Notes: generated by a model not told the origin, from the sequence alone. A DNA stretch of 64,000 bases from Phallusia mammillata (GCA_003260075.1 QLIY01000628.1:23190-87189), one strand, 5' to 3'; counted from the stretch's first letter, positions 22,601 to 34,936 are shown. A program made the numbers and translations.

Positions 22601-25600
22601 ATATTGCCACAGAAGTGTTTACTTACATACCACATGTACAAATATAAGGAAATTCCCCTCAATTTCTAAAATTCTGCCCTCCCCTGCTGGGTAAAAGGTT
22701 AAGCCAGTATAATGAGCTTTTTTCTTAACATTTTTTGTTTACGATTTCCATCCACTGAAAGGACTGTTTTTGATACATAAACCAATGCCACTTACCGTGG
22801 CTACCGGGACGCATTGTGTAATGTTAAAAACAAAATATGGGTGTTGCATATTTGTCACACAACTCGGATCAACATCTTCAGGCTTAACATCCTCGCTCGG
22901 CGCGATGTATAAGATGTCAAGTTCTTCTGCGTTCAACTTGTTTAGATTTTTTTCGTCCAGGCTACAAAGCAAAACATTAATTTTGTACAAGATAGAATGT
23001 GATTGACTGACCTTATTTAAAGTAACACTTTATTTGAGTTAAACTTGGACTGCAAACACATGTCACAGTCAAATCCTTGCGACGCTTACTTGATAATTGT
23101 TGTTTCTCCGCATTCAATAGGTGCAGGGGTAGGGGGAGGGGGAAGGGGTGGACAAGCTGCAAACCAACAACAGGTATTTAGGTTAGCGCTGAACCATGAT
23201 TTTCCATGCATGGCAATGAAAAAGTACGAACTAACCAGGCCAAAAATATGAATTTACTCAAAAGAAATCGATCGAATGTAAAAGATGAAAAACTTTATCT
23301 GTGTTAAAATAACAAACAACAGTCGGATCACACTTACTCGTTTCCACTTCCACATGAAAGTATTCGCCAGATGGCACTATTCCATCGTTTTTAATGAACA
23401 TAAGTCGTACTTTGTCGCCGAAAAGTACCAATGTTGTGGAAAGTTCAAGTGACAAGTAGATCCATATCTTGCAGGCTGCTCAAGCATTTCTAAAGCATCG
23501 TCAGCGAAGTTTATCTAAGCAGTCAGGAAAAGATAAAGTAACTTGAATCTATCCGAAAATAAGATCGTTTTATAAATAGTTGTGAAAAAGAACAGTTAGA
23601 TTAACTAAAACTTTATAAATTATCATTTAGGTAAATACTGAGTAAATTGTTATTTTATTTTCACCTTTTGTTATTTTTGTGAAGTCCCGTTCTAAGACGT
23701 CTTAGTTGGTAATTTTAATTTTTTTAAAATGGGGGAAAAATAATTTGCCTGGTTGTTTTTAAGGTAACAGTAACAAAAAAGTTTATTTAGCACTATTTTA
23801 CTGTAAGGCAAAACTAAACAGCATATCCCTTACGAAAAGAAAGTCAGACGCTCCCAATGTCATGTTCAGTGTAAAATCAAAAGTACATCCTATTCGACCC
23901 TCAAACGTCCAAACGCAAAATTCGCCGGCAGTCAGGGGTGCATTTCTTTCAATTCTAGTAAAATTTCCAATCAACGTTTCCTCACAAACTTCATTCACTG
24001 CAAACATGGTTGATGATGTATGGTAGGTTTGACCTGTCTTTGGTTTATAAATCATAGTACATCAGATCTATTGTTTGCATACGAGGCAGCCAACGGTGCT
24101 TGTAATTGGATATTTGATGGGCACACCGCTCAGGCTGTGTATATCCCAGTTGGTAGAACGCGAGTCCCGAAAAGGTTAAATCTCCCGTACTATGATTTAT
24201 ACTTGATTGTACCGTGATTGCTGGCATAAACGCACCAGGGCCGTCCCAATTTATAAATTTATGTTTTTTTATCGATCTTTGGCTATATCGTTTAGCACAT
24301 TCTTAATCGTTTAAAATTAAATTTTATTCGAAAGTGCACAAGTAAAAGGGATAAGAAAAATAATTAGCTCATACGTACGACTTAGGATCGTAAAAAATAT
24401 AAATCGCTCTAAACATAAAAGTGTCTAAGCTGAAGGCTTAAGAAGGACATATAAGGACCTACATAATTGGTGTTTGAAAGCCAATGGGTTAGGACCAGTG
24501 TTGATACATGTGAGAAATAAGTTGCCATTTGATGAACGTACACCACCGGTCTCCCAACCGCTAAGAATAAAAGTACCAAGCAGTGGTGCAGTGTCATCTG
24601 TTCCGTCAAAAACCTGTGCGACCAAAAACAAAACAAGTTCACGACCAAAAATTTCACGGTGTGTGTGTGTGTGTGTATAAAATTATGTTTCGTAAGGAAC
24701 AGCAATCTAATTTGTCTGAAAACCAGACGAAATCAACAAAAAAGGCACAACCGTTAGTCGATTGAAATGTCCCCAGCCCCTGCTGGTTAATATTAAGATT
24801 CTTAAGATCGCGGGTCAAGAGTATAAACTAAAGTTAAGTGGTTCTTAAGTTTGTTCGTGGTTCTTTCAGTGGGCTTAAGGCATGGTTGTCCAAACTTTTT
24901 TGATCGAGGTCAAATTTTTCAGGTGCAGACTCTGCAGCCAATGTATTTTTGCAAACAATTATAATACACTGGACAATTATAATGCAAAATATACGGCATT
25001 TAAGGTAGTTAGGCTATGGAATTTTGTTGCGTCAGTGCAATGTGAACTTTCTTTTTACCGGAAAAATGGTTCCATAGAAAAGCTTTTGCGTGAAGCCTCA
25101 AGACGCCGCCACAATTCAAATTATGGCGGGCCCTTCTCATAAAAACGAAACAACAGCTGCGGGCCACTTAAAATGCCGTCGCTGGCCACATTTGACCCGC
25201 GGTTAGCCCTTTGGACACTCCTAGTTTAAGGAAACACTTTTTCTTTCCATGACTATTTTTTTCCGTTTAACTGTTCATGACTACGTGTTTTGCAAGGAAC
25301 AACAAAATACTTCTACCTTAACTTTAAACGCAATAATTTTTGTTTACCTGACATTGATCTCCGTCACGAATAACGCCTGAAAGAAGGAAAATCATCTTTT
25401 GCATCGAATTCGTAATTAGTACTGAGGCAAAACCACAATTGCCATCAATCGTAAGTTTTCCCCTATCGCTGGTGACGGGGGGAGCAGAGCCACAAAATCC
25501 ATCAACTAAAATTGGCGCAAAATTAATATTCGGTGTTTTAAGAACAAATTAAACTTGTTTTTACCTTGACCTGTTTTTAAGGCAACCAGCAAAACAACTA

Positions 25601-25625
25601 ACCGTCCCAGTGCTGTAAAATCCAT
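19624..25625 (-). CDS. CUB-CUB-ZP domain membrane protein
   Basis: Twelve exons on the minus strand: 25625-25565, 25505-25348, 24613-24463, 23997-23834, 23514-23338, 23156-23090, 22961-22796, 21911-21751, 21629-21449, 20928-20858, 20514-20334 and 19887-19624. They sum to 1802 nt; adding one base in exon five makes 600 aa. MDFTALGRLVVLLVALKTGQ is a signal peptide. Two CUB domains follow (about 22-125 and 126-235), then a Pro-rich linker (PPLPPPPTP) and a full ZP module starting IECGETTII, with SCWATEE and YVHCDVTIC motifs of ZP-C. A furin-type KKRRRRR site follows, then a C-terminal membrane helix (YAFLGVVLVVLICGVVY) with almost no tail. ZP proteins polymerise in egg coats, mucosa or matrix after cleavage at such a site. 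Domain order and length resemble vertebrate CUZD1. Exon five has a frame break near 23450: every other junction phase agrees, so one base is missing, by error or mutation. Confidence 0.88.
19952..20165. mobile_element. hAT-type MITE in last intron of CUB-ZP gene
   Basis: Starts CAGTGGTTCTCACACG, ends TTTGAGAATTACTG. Flanking 8-mers gcttcgtg and gcttagtc match at six positions. It contains 'cgacgc'-rich subterminal motifs. Confidence 0.75.
22221..22530. mobile_element. hAT-type MITE in CUB-ZP gene intron
   Basis: Starts CAGGGGTCGGCAACC, ends GGTTGCCGACCACTG. Target duplication cattagat/cagtagat (22213-22220, 22531-22538) with one mismatch. A related end fragment lies at 61036-61140. Confidence 0.85.
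24660..24677. repeat. (GT)n microsatellite
   Basis: About nine GT units in an intron of the CUB-ZP gene. Confidence 0.9.
24881..25223. mobile_element. hAT-type MITE in CUB-ZP gene intron
   Basis: Starts CATGGTTGTCCAAAC and ends TTTGGACACTCCTA. Flanking 8-mers gcttaagg (24873-24880) and gtttaagg (25224-25231) differ at one base. Confidence 0.8.
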
Positions 25626-26827
25626 CGTACTGCCCGCTAAATGATCGGGAACCAACAAAATTAGGAACCGACTGTTCTGTAAAGGTCTAAACGTCGAAAT
25701 GAGCAGCCTGCCAGGATCTAAATGCTTTGCTTTGCAATTTCGGGAAACGCGCGAGGGTTGGAGGATGCTTAGTCATCTGTTGGTTTGCGATGGATTGTTG
25801 CAACTGCACCCTTTGAAAAAAATAAAACGTAGCCTACTAACGAATAGTTGCAACAAAATATTACTGTCAAACAAAATATGTATGCCATCGACTTTTACAT
25901 TTATCATCTTACCTTTCAAACAGGTAGTTTGGCAAAAATGTATAAAAAAATAAATCCACAAATGTACTTCAAATTATGGAGATGCACCGAATCGAATTCA
26001 TTTAGGTTCAAATTCTTAAAAATAAATTAAGCTGAACCAACCGAATCACTTATCACGATGAAAATATAAGCTTTTTTCCAGAAAAAGTGGTGTTAGGCTA
26101 CACTATAGAATAGTTGCGTATCATTATCATTTTAGTTCTGTGCGAATTACCATTGTCAGCCTGCCAATTAATCACAACATTTTTATCTGTTTTAAAAATC
26201 ATTATATTGACGCGATTTTCGATATTTCGTAGTTGGAAAGATTGTGTGGTTTGTGTAGTGCATAAAACGGCTTTTAACCAAATATCACGCCCGGAACTAT
26301 ATCAAGTCTAATTCAGGCTTTGAATATCTTGTTTACTGGCACAGTTCAAGCGGCTGATAAAGTCTTTTCAGCTAACAAGCCAATTCAACACCATGGGCGG
26401 AAATATTAAAATTATTTGGAGTGGAGACAGTGCGTTAATAAGGGGCGATTGAGCCAAAACGGTTGAAGACCCCTAATCTATTGTATAACACAAGCAACAC
26501 GAACCAGGGAACAGTAGCAATGGTGTTGTGTGAATCTTGCTACTGTGCTGACATATGCAGGAGTTGAAAGCTTTGTAGCTATACGTGTTTCAGCAAGGAC
26601 GTAAATTGGTCTGTTTTTTCTTTCATGTTACATCACTTTGCTTTGACTTAAACTTAACTGTAGCCTATCATTTGTTTACACATCTAAAAACTAAAAACAA
26701 TTGGCGAGTTGAGTGGGATTTTACCTCGAAAATTGGATTACCTAAAATTACTGTACAGTCGTAAATCCAGCCCAGAATTGCTAAATTTTAGAAAAAAAAA
26801 CACTGGAACGTGATTCCGATTTATTAA
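25626..26827. other. Intergenic region upstream of CUB-ZP gene
   Basis: This holds the promoter of the CUB-ZP gene, which is transcribed leftward. No TATA box near the start was convincing. Open frames of 60-84 residues here lack codon or domain signatures. Around 26395-26475 a short GC-richer piece may be an old repeat fragment. Confidence 0.4.
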
Positions 26828-26882
26828 GGTGCTATAAATCAAATCATGATTATCAGCAGTGAGGGTTGTCAACCGTTTAATG

Positions 26883-27490
26883 CAGGGGTGGGAAACGTGC
26901 GGCGATCTTAATTTTTTGTGCACCCCTTTTTTCCTGCTATTGTAATCCCCAACAAAGGCTATTTTTGTGTTTATCATGTTGAAACTTTTTCTCTTTTAGT
27001 TCCATGTTTAAAGTGCGATGTAACCCATAAGCTACACACTAATGCTTGAAGTTGAACTCAAAAGAAAAGCATCTATTACAAAACAGTCTTCATTCACAAA
27101 GCTTAACTTGTGCCACGTTTTTATGCTAAAGAATAGTTTGCAACAATACACTTGTCTGGTACGGTCATGGTGTAACAGGCTTTTGCCACGCAGATGAACT
27201 GAGATGTTATGTTTAACAGCTGATTTTGAATTAAGGTTGTTAAATTCTGCTAAACCGACCCGTATTAGAAAAGCATCATTGGAATTGTAAGACAAAGTTA
27301 TTTTCGAATTCACAAGTGATGTGTGGGAGTTACATCGCACTTTAAACGCATTTAGTATCTATATAGCAACATATTTCATATTCGGTGTACTTGTGATTTT
27401 CTAGTAAAAGCTGAAAATATAAATTAGTGTTTATTTGAAGCATTACATTTTCCTAACTGGCTCTTGTGTTAAAAAGGCTGCCCATCCCTG
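26883..27490. mobile_element. hAT-type non-autonomous element nested in a dispersed repeat
   Basis: Starts CAGGGGTGGGAAACG, ends GCTGCCCATCCCTG. A perfect 8-bp duplication, gtttaatg, flanks it at 26875-26882 and 27491-27498. It interrupts copy 2 of the dispersed repeat; copies at 18820 and 28350 show the uninterrupted site (cggtttactgcc). The 102-residue minus-strand frame inside shows no transposase motif. Confidence 0.92.
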
Positions 27491-27765
27491 GTTTAATGCA
27501 TTGCTCAATACACCAGGTTTCAGAAGCGTTTAGAGCTGACATACCATACAATGGTTGTAGAGTAAAGCAGGAAATATCAGAATTAATCATCAATTGCGAA
27601 GCAAACCAATTGAACGCTATCGAGTTTCCTGTTTTTCATCCAGTAAACCTAACCACGATTCAAACGCTTAGGGTAAATAAAGCAACGCTTGTATTTACTT
27701 TACAGGTAGCTATCATTCCTTTTCAGGAAAAGCTACATCAAATGTACTCTAGCTACGTTATAAAA
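27491..27765 (+). repeat. Dispersed repeat copy 2, right part
   Basis: Continuation of the repeat split by the hAT insertion; its left part is at about 26828-26882. The frame with EAFRADIPYNGC and VKQEISELII is open. Confidence 0.6.
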
Positions 27766-28099
27766 CAGGGGTGTGCAACCTTTTTCACCGTGAGACCAAA
27801 TACAATTACGATAATTAGATCGCGGGCCGCACCTTTGTATAACACAAGGTGATTTTACTTTGTTGCATATCAAATTTGCTTATATTGAGTAAACAACTGC
27901 AAGTAAAATTCGCATTTGATTCCATCCACATTATAGTCAGGTCACAAAAAAATAACACCGGGCGTATCCATCAGCTCAAAAGTATTTGATAATTAGACTC
28001 GATTGACAGTACATTTCAATCCCAAGCGTCTCTGCGAGCTGCACAGCATTTATTTAGTGGGTCGCATTTGGCCTGCGGGTCGCAGGTTGCAGACTTCTG
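27766..28099. mobile_element. hAT-type MITE
   Basis: Starts CAGGGGTGTGCAACC, ends GGTTGCAGACTTCTG. Perfect 8-bp duplication ttataaaa at 27758-27765 and 28100-28107. Contains 'cgggccgc' and 'tggcctgcggg' subterminal motifs. Confidence 0.92.
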
Positions 28100-28292
28100 T
28101 TATAAAAGATATACGCAATAAAAACACTATATAATTTAACAACAACAATAAGCTTTTCTTAGTTAACTAATATGACAGAGTTGTAAGCAGGATCGAAATT
28201 GCAGCCCGAATTGACATGGATATATACATGAGAACCCAGTATAGCTGTACAGAATACAAGGAAGACATACAAAATTGTCAATAATAAAGCAC

Positions 28293-28700
28293 GCCGTATT
28301 AAAGTGAATCAAATCATGACTTACAGCATTGAGGAGTGTCAACCGGTTTACTGCCCTGCGCAATACACACAGCAGTTTTAGAGGCGTTCAGAGCTGACAT
28401 ACCATGTAATGGATGTATAGTAAAGCAGGAAATATCAGAATTAATCATCCATTGCAAAGCAAACCAATCAAACGCTATCTAATTTCCTGTTTTTTACCCA
28501 GCAAACCTAACCACGATTCAAACCCTTACATAAAGCAACTCTTGTGTTTATCTTATAGGTAGCTGATTCCTTTTTACGATAAGCTACATCAAAACGCACA
28601 CAATCCAAGTAAGCCCGTAGCTTTCAGTCGAAATTAGAGCTCGAACCCATAAAGTCGTTTTTGAAAAGCCCGTTTGGGCTCGAAAGTTTAATTGATATAC
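28293..28700 (+). repeat. Dispersed repeat copy 3
   Basis: Third copy of the 18806 repeat, with an uninterrupted hAT target site and a TAA stop inside the shared frame. It continues past copy 2 in the 'aaaacgcacacaatccaagt' direction. Confidence 0.6.
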
Positions 28701-30130
28701 CAAACATGAAAACCAAACACAGCTGTAGGCCTACATAATATCAGCTGCCTACAAAGTACAGCTGTACAAAAGGTGTTTGGCAGGCCGGATGAAACAGGAC
28801 TGGGGACCGGATGCGGCCCACGGGCGGTAGTTTGGTCACTACTGATGTAGGGCCTAGTCATTCAAGTTTGTTTCATCCCTCTGATAGCTTTGCCACTGTT
28901 GAACAAAAAAGAACGAGACTTAGGTTAAATCTGTTTTTTATTTGTGCAAACCTGACTCAAAAAGCCCAGTCCGATGTACAACTACTAGCAGCAATACCTA
29001 ACATGTTGTCGCAATGTCTTGTTGTATTCAATGTTTAGCAAGTGGTTATTGTTTTCATCTCGTACTAAAACCGAAAAAAAATGTTACTTCATTTCTACCT
29101 GAAAAAGTTGGAATACTTAAAGTCAATAAACTTCATCCAGCATTTCAGAATGTTAAACCGTCTTCGGCGCTGTTGTCAAATATCATTATAATGATAACGT
29201 CCTTGGCTAAAAACCACACACAAAAAAAAACAATCAGGAACAATAGCCTTTTTTAAATTGTTTAAAATACTTTGCGTTTACCATCTGTCAACCAATTGTG
29301 CTTTCAACTTTGTCGCGCTTTAATCGCCTCATTATTGCGCAGCTATTTCCGATCTTGGTGAATATTTTTGCGCAATTGTTTTGCCATGATTTGTTTCACC
29401 GTCGAAATCTACTCCACTCATCTCATATGGTATATTTTCTAGTCTGTTGTTGGTGACAATGTAATAAAAACCAAGTTCCTTTTTAGTAAATTTTCGAAAT
29501 TAGTCTTATCGACATTTTGGGTTTTGGATTATGTCAGTTTCGCCCAATCGTTGTCAAATAAAATGTAAAATAAACGAAATGTTGGGTGATAATAAATATT
29601 TTCTCATTTGGCAAATTGGTCACGAAAACGTTCACGGACTCATGTGAGTCCGCTGACTCGGAGTGAAAACTTCTGCTTAAAGTGAACTGGTCACGAACTC
29701 ACGATCGAAAACCTTTCACGGACTCATGTGAGTTCGCTAAGTCGGGGTGGAAAATTCTGCTTTGTTTCGTAAAAAGTTTATTTAGGCGTAAACAAGCAGC
29801 ATTTTAAACATCGAGCCAATAAATACTACAATCTACACAGGTGGGCCTGTAATGATTAACCTGCGAAAAGCACAGCATGCATGCAAGAGCTACAATCAAG
29901 ACGACATCGGAAAATAAGGCGTTTCTTGGACACAGGAATATTTTTTCACAATTCCGAGCAAAAACAATTCTTTCATACATTTCTAAATCTTGCTATTCCG
30001 AACAATTAAACCAATAGAAATCATCACTCATGTCTGGCCTTTACACTTTTTACATTGTAAAGGCCGAATTGATTTATTTAAACACTTCAGTTTGGGAAAC
30101 GGTATTCACCAGAAGATGTCAAACGCATGC
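28701..30130. other. Intergenic region with repeat fragments
   Basis: A GC-rich piece at about 28775-28845 ('gatgcggcccacgggcgg...tttggtcactactg') resembles one end of a hAT element without a partner. An imperfect tandem duplication of about 75 bp lies at 29622-29765 ('cacggactcatgtgag' twice). 29900-30060 resembles the 3' flank of the zinc-finger genes. No gene was supported. Confidence 0.5.
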
Positions 30131-30134
30131 GTTA

Positions 30135-30200
30135 TTGTTTATTGTCAACAGCCAAGTGTAGTTTCAAGTTATCGGCTCTCCGAAATCTTTTTCCCCATCG
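30135..30200 (-). pseudogene. Relic of a terminal zinc finger
   Basis: On the minus strand it reads KRFRRADNLKLHLAVDNK, paralogous to the last finger of copy 3 (RRFRRPGYLKQHLAVHQD). The final His is Asp, and no upstream fingers remain. It shows that another zinc-finger copy once lay here. Confidence 0.6.
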
Positions 30201-30347
30201 GAAAAAATGGAGTCGCATGTAAATGCTGATTTAATTTTCTCTTAAATTGGGGTCGCCTTTAGAAAAGGTTGAAAACCACTTCGTTAAGCCGTAAGGCAGA
30301 TTGTTTAATTCAAGTACTCCAGTTTGCAATACAGTATTGCAATGACG

Positions 30348-31229
30348 TTAGTCTTGGTGAACAGCCAAGTGCTGTTTTAAGTAACCGGGTCTCCGAAATC
30401 TTCTCTCACAAATCTCACACTGAAAAAATATATTGTCTTCATGTAAAACTGCATGATGTTTCAGTTCTCTTGCTGTATTGAACAATTTGTCACAAACATA
30501 ACATATATAGGTCTTCTTGTTGGTGTGAAGTTTCATGTGTGTTTTTGCGTTGTTTAGGTACGTGAAACTTTTCTCACAAAACTTACATCTGTGAGGTTTC
30601 TCATTGGAATGCACAACCATATGTCTTGTAACGCTGTAAGACGTCATAAACCTCTTATCGCAGCATTTACATTTGTATGGTTTTTCACCAGTATGACTCA
30701 ACAAATGTATTTTCAGCTGCCCTCGAGTACCATAACGCTTTTCACAAATGTCACAGAGATACGATTTTTCACCAGTGTGAGTTAGAGCATGTAATTTTAA
30801 ATTTTGCAGAGTCCGATATTGCTTTTCACAGACATTGCACCGATGAGGTTTTTCTCCAGAATGAGCCAACAAATGTAGTTCCAAGTGCCTATGAGTACGA
30901 TATCGCTTTTCACAAATGTCACAGCGATACGGTTTTTCTCCAGTGTGAGTTAGAGCATGTAATTTCAAATTTTGCAAAGTGCGATATTGCTTTTCACAAA
31001 CATTGCACCGATGAGGTTTTGTTCTATAGTGACTGACCAAATGCTGTTTTAGCTCACTAATAGTTATAAAACCTTTTCCACAGACTTTACAACGATGGAT
31101 TTTCTTGCTGCTGTCGTGCATTCTTGAATCATGCTGTCGTAAATACTTGGATGTTTGAAACCTTTTGCCACAAGTTTTGCACTCAAACTGTTTTTCTTGC
31201 ATGTTCATACCCATGTGGATTTTTGACAT
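30348..31229 (-). CDS. C2H2 zinc-finger protein, intact (copy 3)
   Basis: Ten C2H2 fingers in one uninterrupted frame from MSKIHMG at 31229 to the stop at 30348; the frame is open upstream to 31310 through the supposed splice acceptor region. The first finger has an H-x4-H spacing shared by all paralogues. Fingers three and five are nearly identical (CNVCEKQYRTLQNLKLHALTH), showing recent internal duplication in a unit of two fingers. TGEKP and SGEKP linkers join most fingers. A nuclear DNA-binding role is likely; no KRAB, BTB or SET partner domain is attached. This is the best candidate for a working member of the cluster. Confidence 0.88.
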   Translation of the reverse strand: MSKIHMGMNMQEKQFECKTCGKRFQTSKYLRQHDSRMHDSSKKIHRCKVCGKGFITISELKQHLVSHYRTKPHRCNVCEKQYRTLQNLKLHALTHTGEKPYRCDICEKRYRTHRHLELHLLAHSGEKPHRCNVCEKQYRTLQNLKLHALTHTGEKSYLCDICEKRYGTRGQLKIHLLSHTGEKPYKCKCCDKRFMTSYSVTRHMVVHSNEKPHRCKFCEKSFTYLNNAKTHMKLHTNKKTYICYVCDKLFNTARELKHHAVLHEDNIFFQCEICERRFRRPGYLKQHLAVHQD

Positions 31230-31691
<462 letters not shown>

Positions 31692-31834
31692 CATAACACG
31701 TACACGCGAAATGCTTATTATGTTCTGCCATAGTTGGCTATCACTTACGTGTGAAAAGTTGTTAAGATATTGCAAACACAAAGGTCATTGAAAACGTTGC
31801 AAGAAAACAAAACACATGTGACACCCCCCCCCCC

Positions 31835-32209
31835 AAATGACGAGTGTACCACGACGAAAAGCCGTTTATGGCTTTCTCGGTAACACGCAAGGGAACGAAA
31901 CAATTATAGCCGCAAGCCAGTTTATGACGGGTGTAGTAATTAGCAAAACTTGTTTTGTTAGATTCGTTACCGCACAAGATTTTGTGCAGATACAAGTCAC
32001 GATAATAACAGATCAAATATATACAACACAAAAGAATTCAATATCTAAAATTTGTAGTCCGAGTTTGATGTAAAGAACCATATGTTAAACATAATCACGT
32101 ACTGAGCATCTTACTTTATGCTTTGCGCTCAGTCGAGCACGCTCGGTGTATTGTGACGTTCACACACCATTATCATTTAGCCTAAACGGTAAATTTTTAC
32201 TTATTTTTA
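31835..32209. other. Zinc-finger upstream flank, copy B
   Basis: 31838-32090 is paralogous to 15615-15900 and 56689-56980. Nothing else was seen up to 32209. Confidence 0.6.
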
Positions 32210-32836
32210 GGCCCCTTTTCTTGCCCCGGGGTCGTGTCTAAGCTGTAGAGGTTCCTTCTGCGTAGCATGTGAGACAAGCCAAAGCTAAGTGAAATAAACA
32301 GCAACTAATTGAAAACACTTTTGAGTATGCGTGTTCCCACAATCGACAATTTTAAAAACAGTCGCTTTTATTCTTGTAAACTCAACTTTGGTACGTCAGC
32401 GGTGAACAAATCACGCGTTGAATTGTAATGCCAACAACCTGTTTTTGATTTGTCTGTTATATTATTGTGTATTAAGCAAGCAATCGATTCGTAGTACGGT
32501 ATTGCAGTAATTGTCTAGCGCTTGGCTAAGTTACTGCAGCCGAGGATCGCATGGTAATCGGGTTCTGGCTCGGTTGTGTTAGTAGAATTTCCCTTTTCTG
32601 TGAGAAACAGCTAGTAACACAGGAACTCACATTTGTTTGTTTGTTTGCTTCATTTTTATCCTCGGTGGGCGCACAACGCCTGAATGCGTTATGCTCACAA
32701 TGAGTCGGCCGTCGAGCTGCCTGTTTTTATTGTCGGTGATAATTTTTTATTTGATTTTTTCGACTTAGGCAGTTGGTGACTTCAATTTAGTTCAACCTAT
32801 GGGGAACCACTGGGTTGGAGCTATGCCCCCCCCCCT

Positions 32837-33004
32837 AGGCAGTTGGTGACTTCAATTTAGTTCAACCTATGGGGAACCACTGGCTTGGGGCAATACCGCT
32901 TAAGTTTCTTGCTCAGGCAAACACAAGCGACCGAGATGGGATTAGAACCCACAACCTTGTGATCACAAAGCGGTTGCGCTAACCACTCGGCCAACTTGGC
33001 GACA
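32837..33004 (-). mobile_element. tRNA-derived SINE (copy B)
   Basis: Same A-box and B-box-bearing sequence as 17730-17896. The tail fragment is repeated before the C-run at 32768-32825. Confidence 0.75.
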
Positions 33005-33250
33005 TATCACGCCGGGTTGGGAAGTTTCGATAGGTGGCGCAACGGAGCACATGTGCATACGGTGACAACCTATCGGAAATTCGCAAACCTGCGTTTTGTG
33101 AGTTCCTATGTCAGTAGCTCTACCCTTATGTGAGTTGCAGTGTTAATAGCTGGTTATGGACAATCTACGGTCGCGGGCTGCGGGTCGCATCCGGCCCTTA
33201 AGCAACTACTGAGCGGCCCGCGATCACGGTAACATTTATGTGTATACATT

Positions 33251-33388
33251 CAGTGTTTTTTTAAGGAGTTTTTCAAATTTCTCCAGCGGTTTCCCAAAAT
33301 TTGAAATATGGCTATATTTTGGTATTTAAATGAAACACTTGCGGTCTCTCAAAACTACTTCACCCAAACCAAACCTTAAAAAAACCTG
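33251..33388. mobile_element. Short hAT-type MITE in block B
   Basis: CAGTGTTTTTTTAAGG...CCTTAAAAAAACCTG with a perfect 8-bp duplication tatacatt at 33243-33250 and 33389-33396. Confidence 0.9.
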
Positions 33389-33570
33389 TATACATTTACA
33401 AAATTTTTAACCGGGCGTTAAATTTCATTTATAAATCAGTTTTTTTTTTCATTTATAAAGTTTTTTTTTTCAAATCTCATTTTTAATCAAGCTCTGATAG
33501 GTATTAGTTTATTACTAACAATGAGCATTGTTACATACAAGACAAAATTATTGTGCGTGTGCATGCTTTC

Positions 33571-34936
33571 TTTGGAACTGTATATCAATTCATTTTGTGT
33601 GTTGTTGTAGGAAAGTTTTTGAACGTAATAAATAAACTTTTAGTTTGGTAACTGGACAATTTTATTCTGCCAAGGTATTTTAAATTTTATGAAGATATGC
33701 GTTTGAAAAAATTGCAAAGGGACCGTTATGACAAAAAAAGCGGACATTTTTACACTTGGCAATATTTGACGTATACATTCCGACAAGCATTTTGTGGTTT
33801 GGTTGCGCAGAACTTAAGAACAGCCAGTGTACGTTGATTTGCAAATGAATAAGCTGGCTATCTAACTTGTAGTCTACTTTGTCATCACATTGTGACCAGT
33901 CGGTTAAAGCCCTGAAGCAAATTACAACAACCATAATAAATAACGAAGTCTACATTGTAAAAAACGCACCAAAACCCAGAGAAGGAATTCCATACCTTGG
34001 CTCTTTCGAATAAACGACGCACATTAATCGAATCAAAATAGTGCCGACTTATTTAACTGGAACTTATCCAATTGTGTGCTTTATGGAAGAATGCAAAATA
34101 TGCAAAGTGATTAAAAAAATAAGTTTTATATTGGCCGCAAAGCAAATTCACGTACATTACCTATGCACTAGAACATTCGCTATACAGGAAATACAGCAGC
34201 AACGTTAAAACGTTGTGTAGCGCTAATGTTTCTGCGCCTGCTGCTCTAACGGCTAGCCGGTGAAACCAATAAATAGACCGCGCGCTTCTCTTAAAACTTA
34301 TGCAACACAGTAACGAATAAGCAATCTGGCCTTTGTTCTTGTTATGAAAGCGGACTAAAATGCGCACGGTTTTAGAAAACACAATTGGGCTGACGCTGCG
34401 CTTAAAAGTACTACAAAAAACAGATAAATGAGCACTAAAAGTTATTACAAGCAAAGCAGCACGTTACTCCAAGGCCGACCAACCAAGTCTGCCTGATCGC
34501 GGTTTTCACAGCCCTCACGTTGGGGAGCCTGTCACGAGGAAAAACACATTCAAAAGGCTAATAGAGAAGAATTGGGAGGGTGCTTATAATTAGGGCAACG
34601 CGCTGGAATGCCAAGGCAGCGCGGTGGGTTGCATTCAAAACAAATCAGAAAAACAATAAAATAAAAGACTGTTATAACTTATAAGTAAACCAAAACCAGG
34701 GTGACTGAGTAAAACAAAACCAAGGTGAAACAAAAACAAAAAAGATGCATAACATACAGTGACGTAGCAACAAACAAACGTAGTGCCTGTACAGAAAACA
34801 AATGAACAAATACAATATAATTCGCCACAAATGAACAAATATTCACAAAGCAACAAACCGAAGCAGTAACCAAACTGTGCAATAAACCAATAAATAATAT
34901 TGTGGAAAACGGACAATATATAGTGACATATTCAGC
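33571..34936. other. Intergenic stretch, no gene supported
   Basis: Open frames of up to 97 residues on the minus strand (33680-33934, 34161-34454, 34635-34916) have no recognisable domain; the last is hydrophobic by composition only. No repeat end was identified. Confidence 0.4.

Larger units (their letters stand above)
32210..33570. repeat. Segmental duplication block B (partner 17279-18480)
   Basis: Near-identical to block A apart from an extra ~120 bp near 32640-32760 and a C-run (32826-32835) bounded on both sides by the same 57-bp SINE tail piece. Confidence 0.85.

Noticed and set aside
26883-27490. 102-residue minus-strand frame inside the hAT element as a transposase
   Set aside because: No hAT catalytic or dimerisation motif; the element is only 608 bp.
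34635-34916. 93-residue hydrophobic minus-strand open frame rich in Cys and Phe
   Set aside because: Looks like a membrane protein only through base composition; two overlapping frames give similar results.
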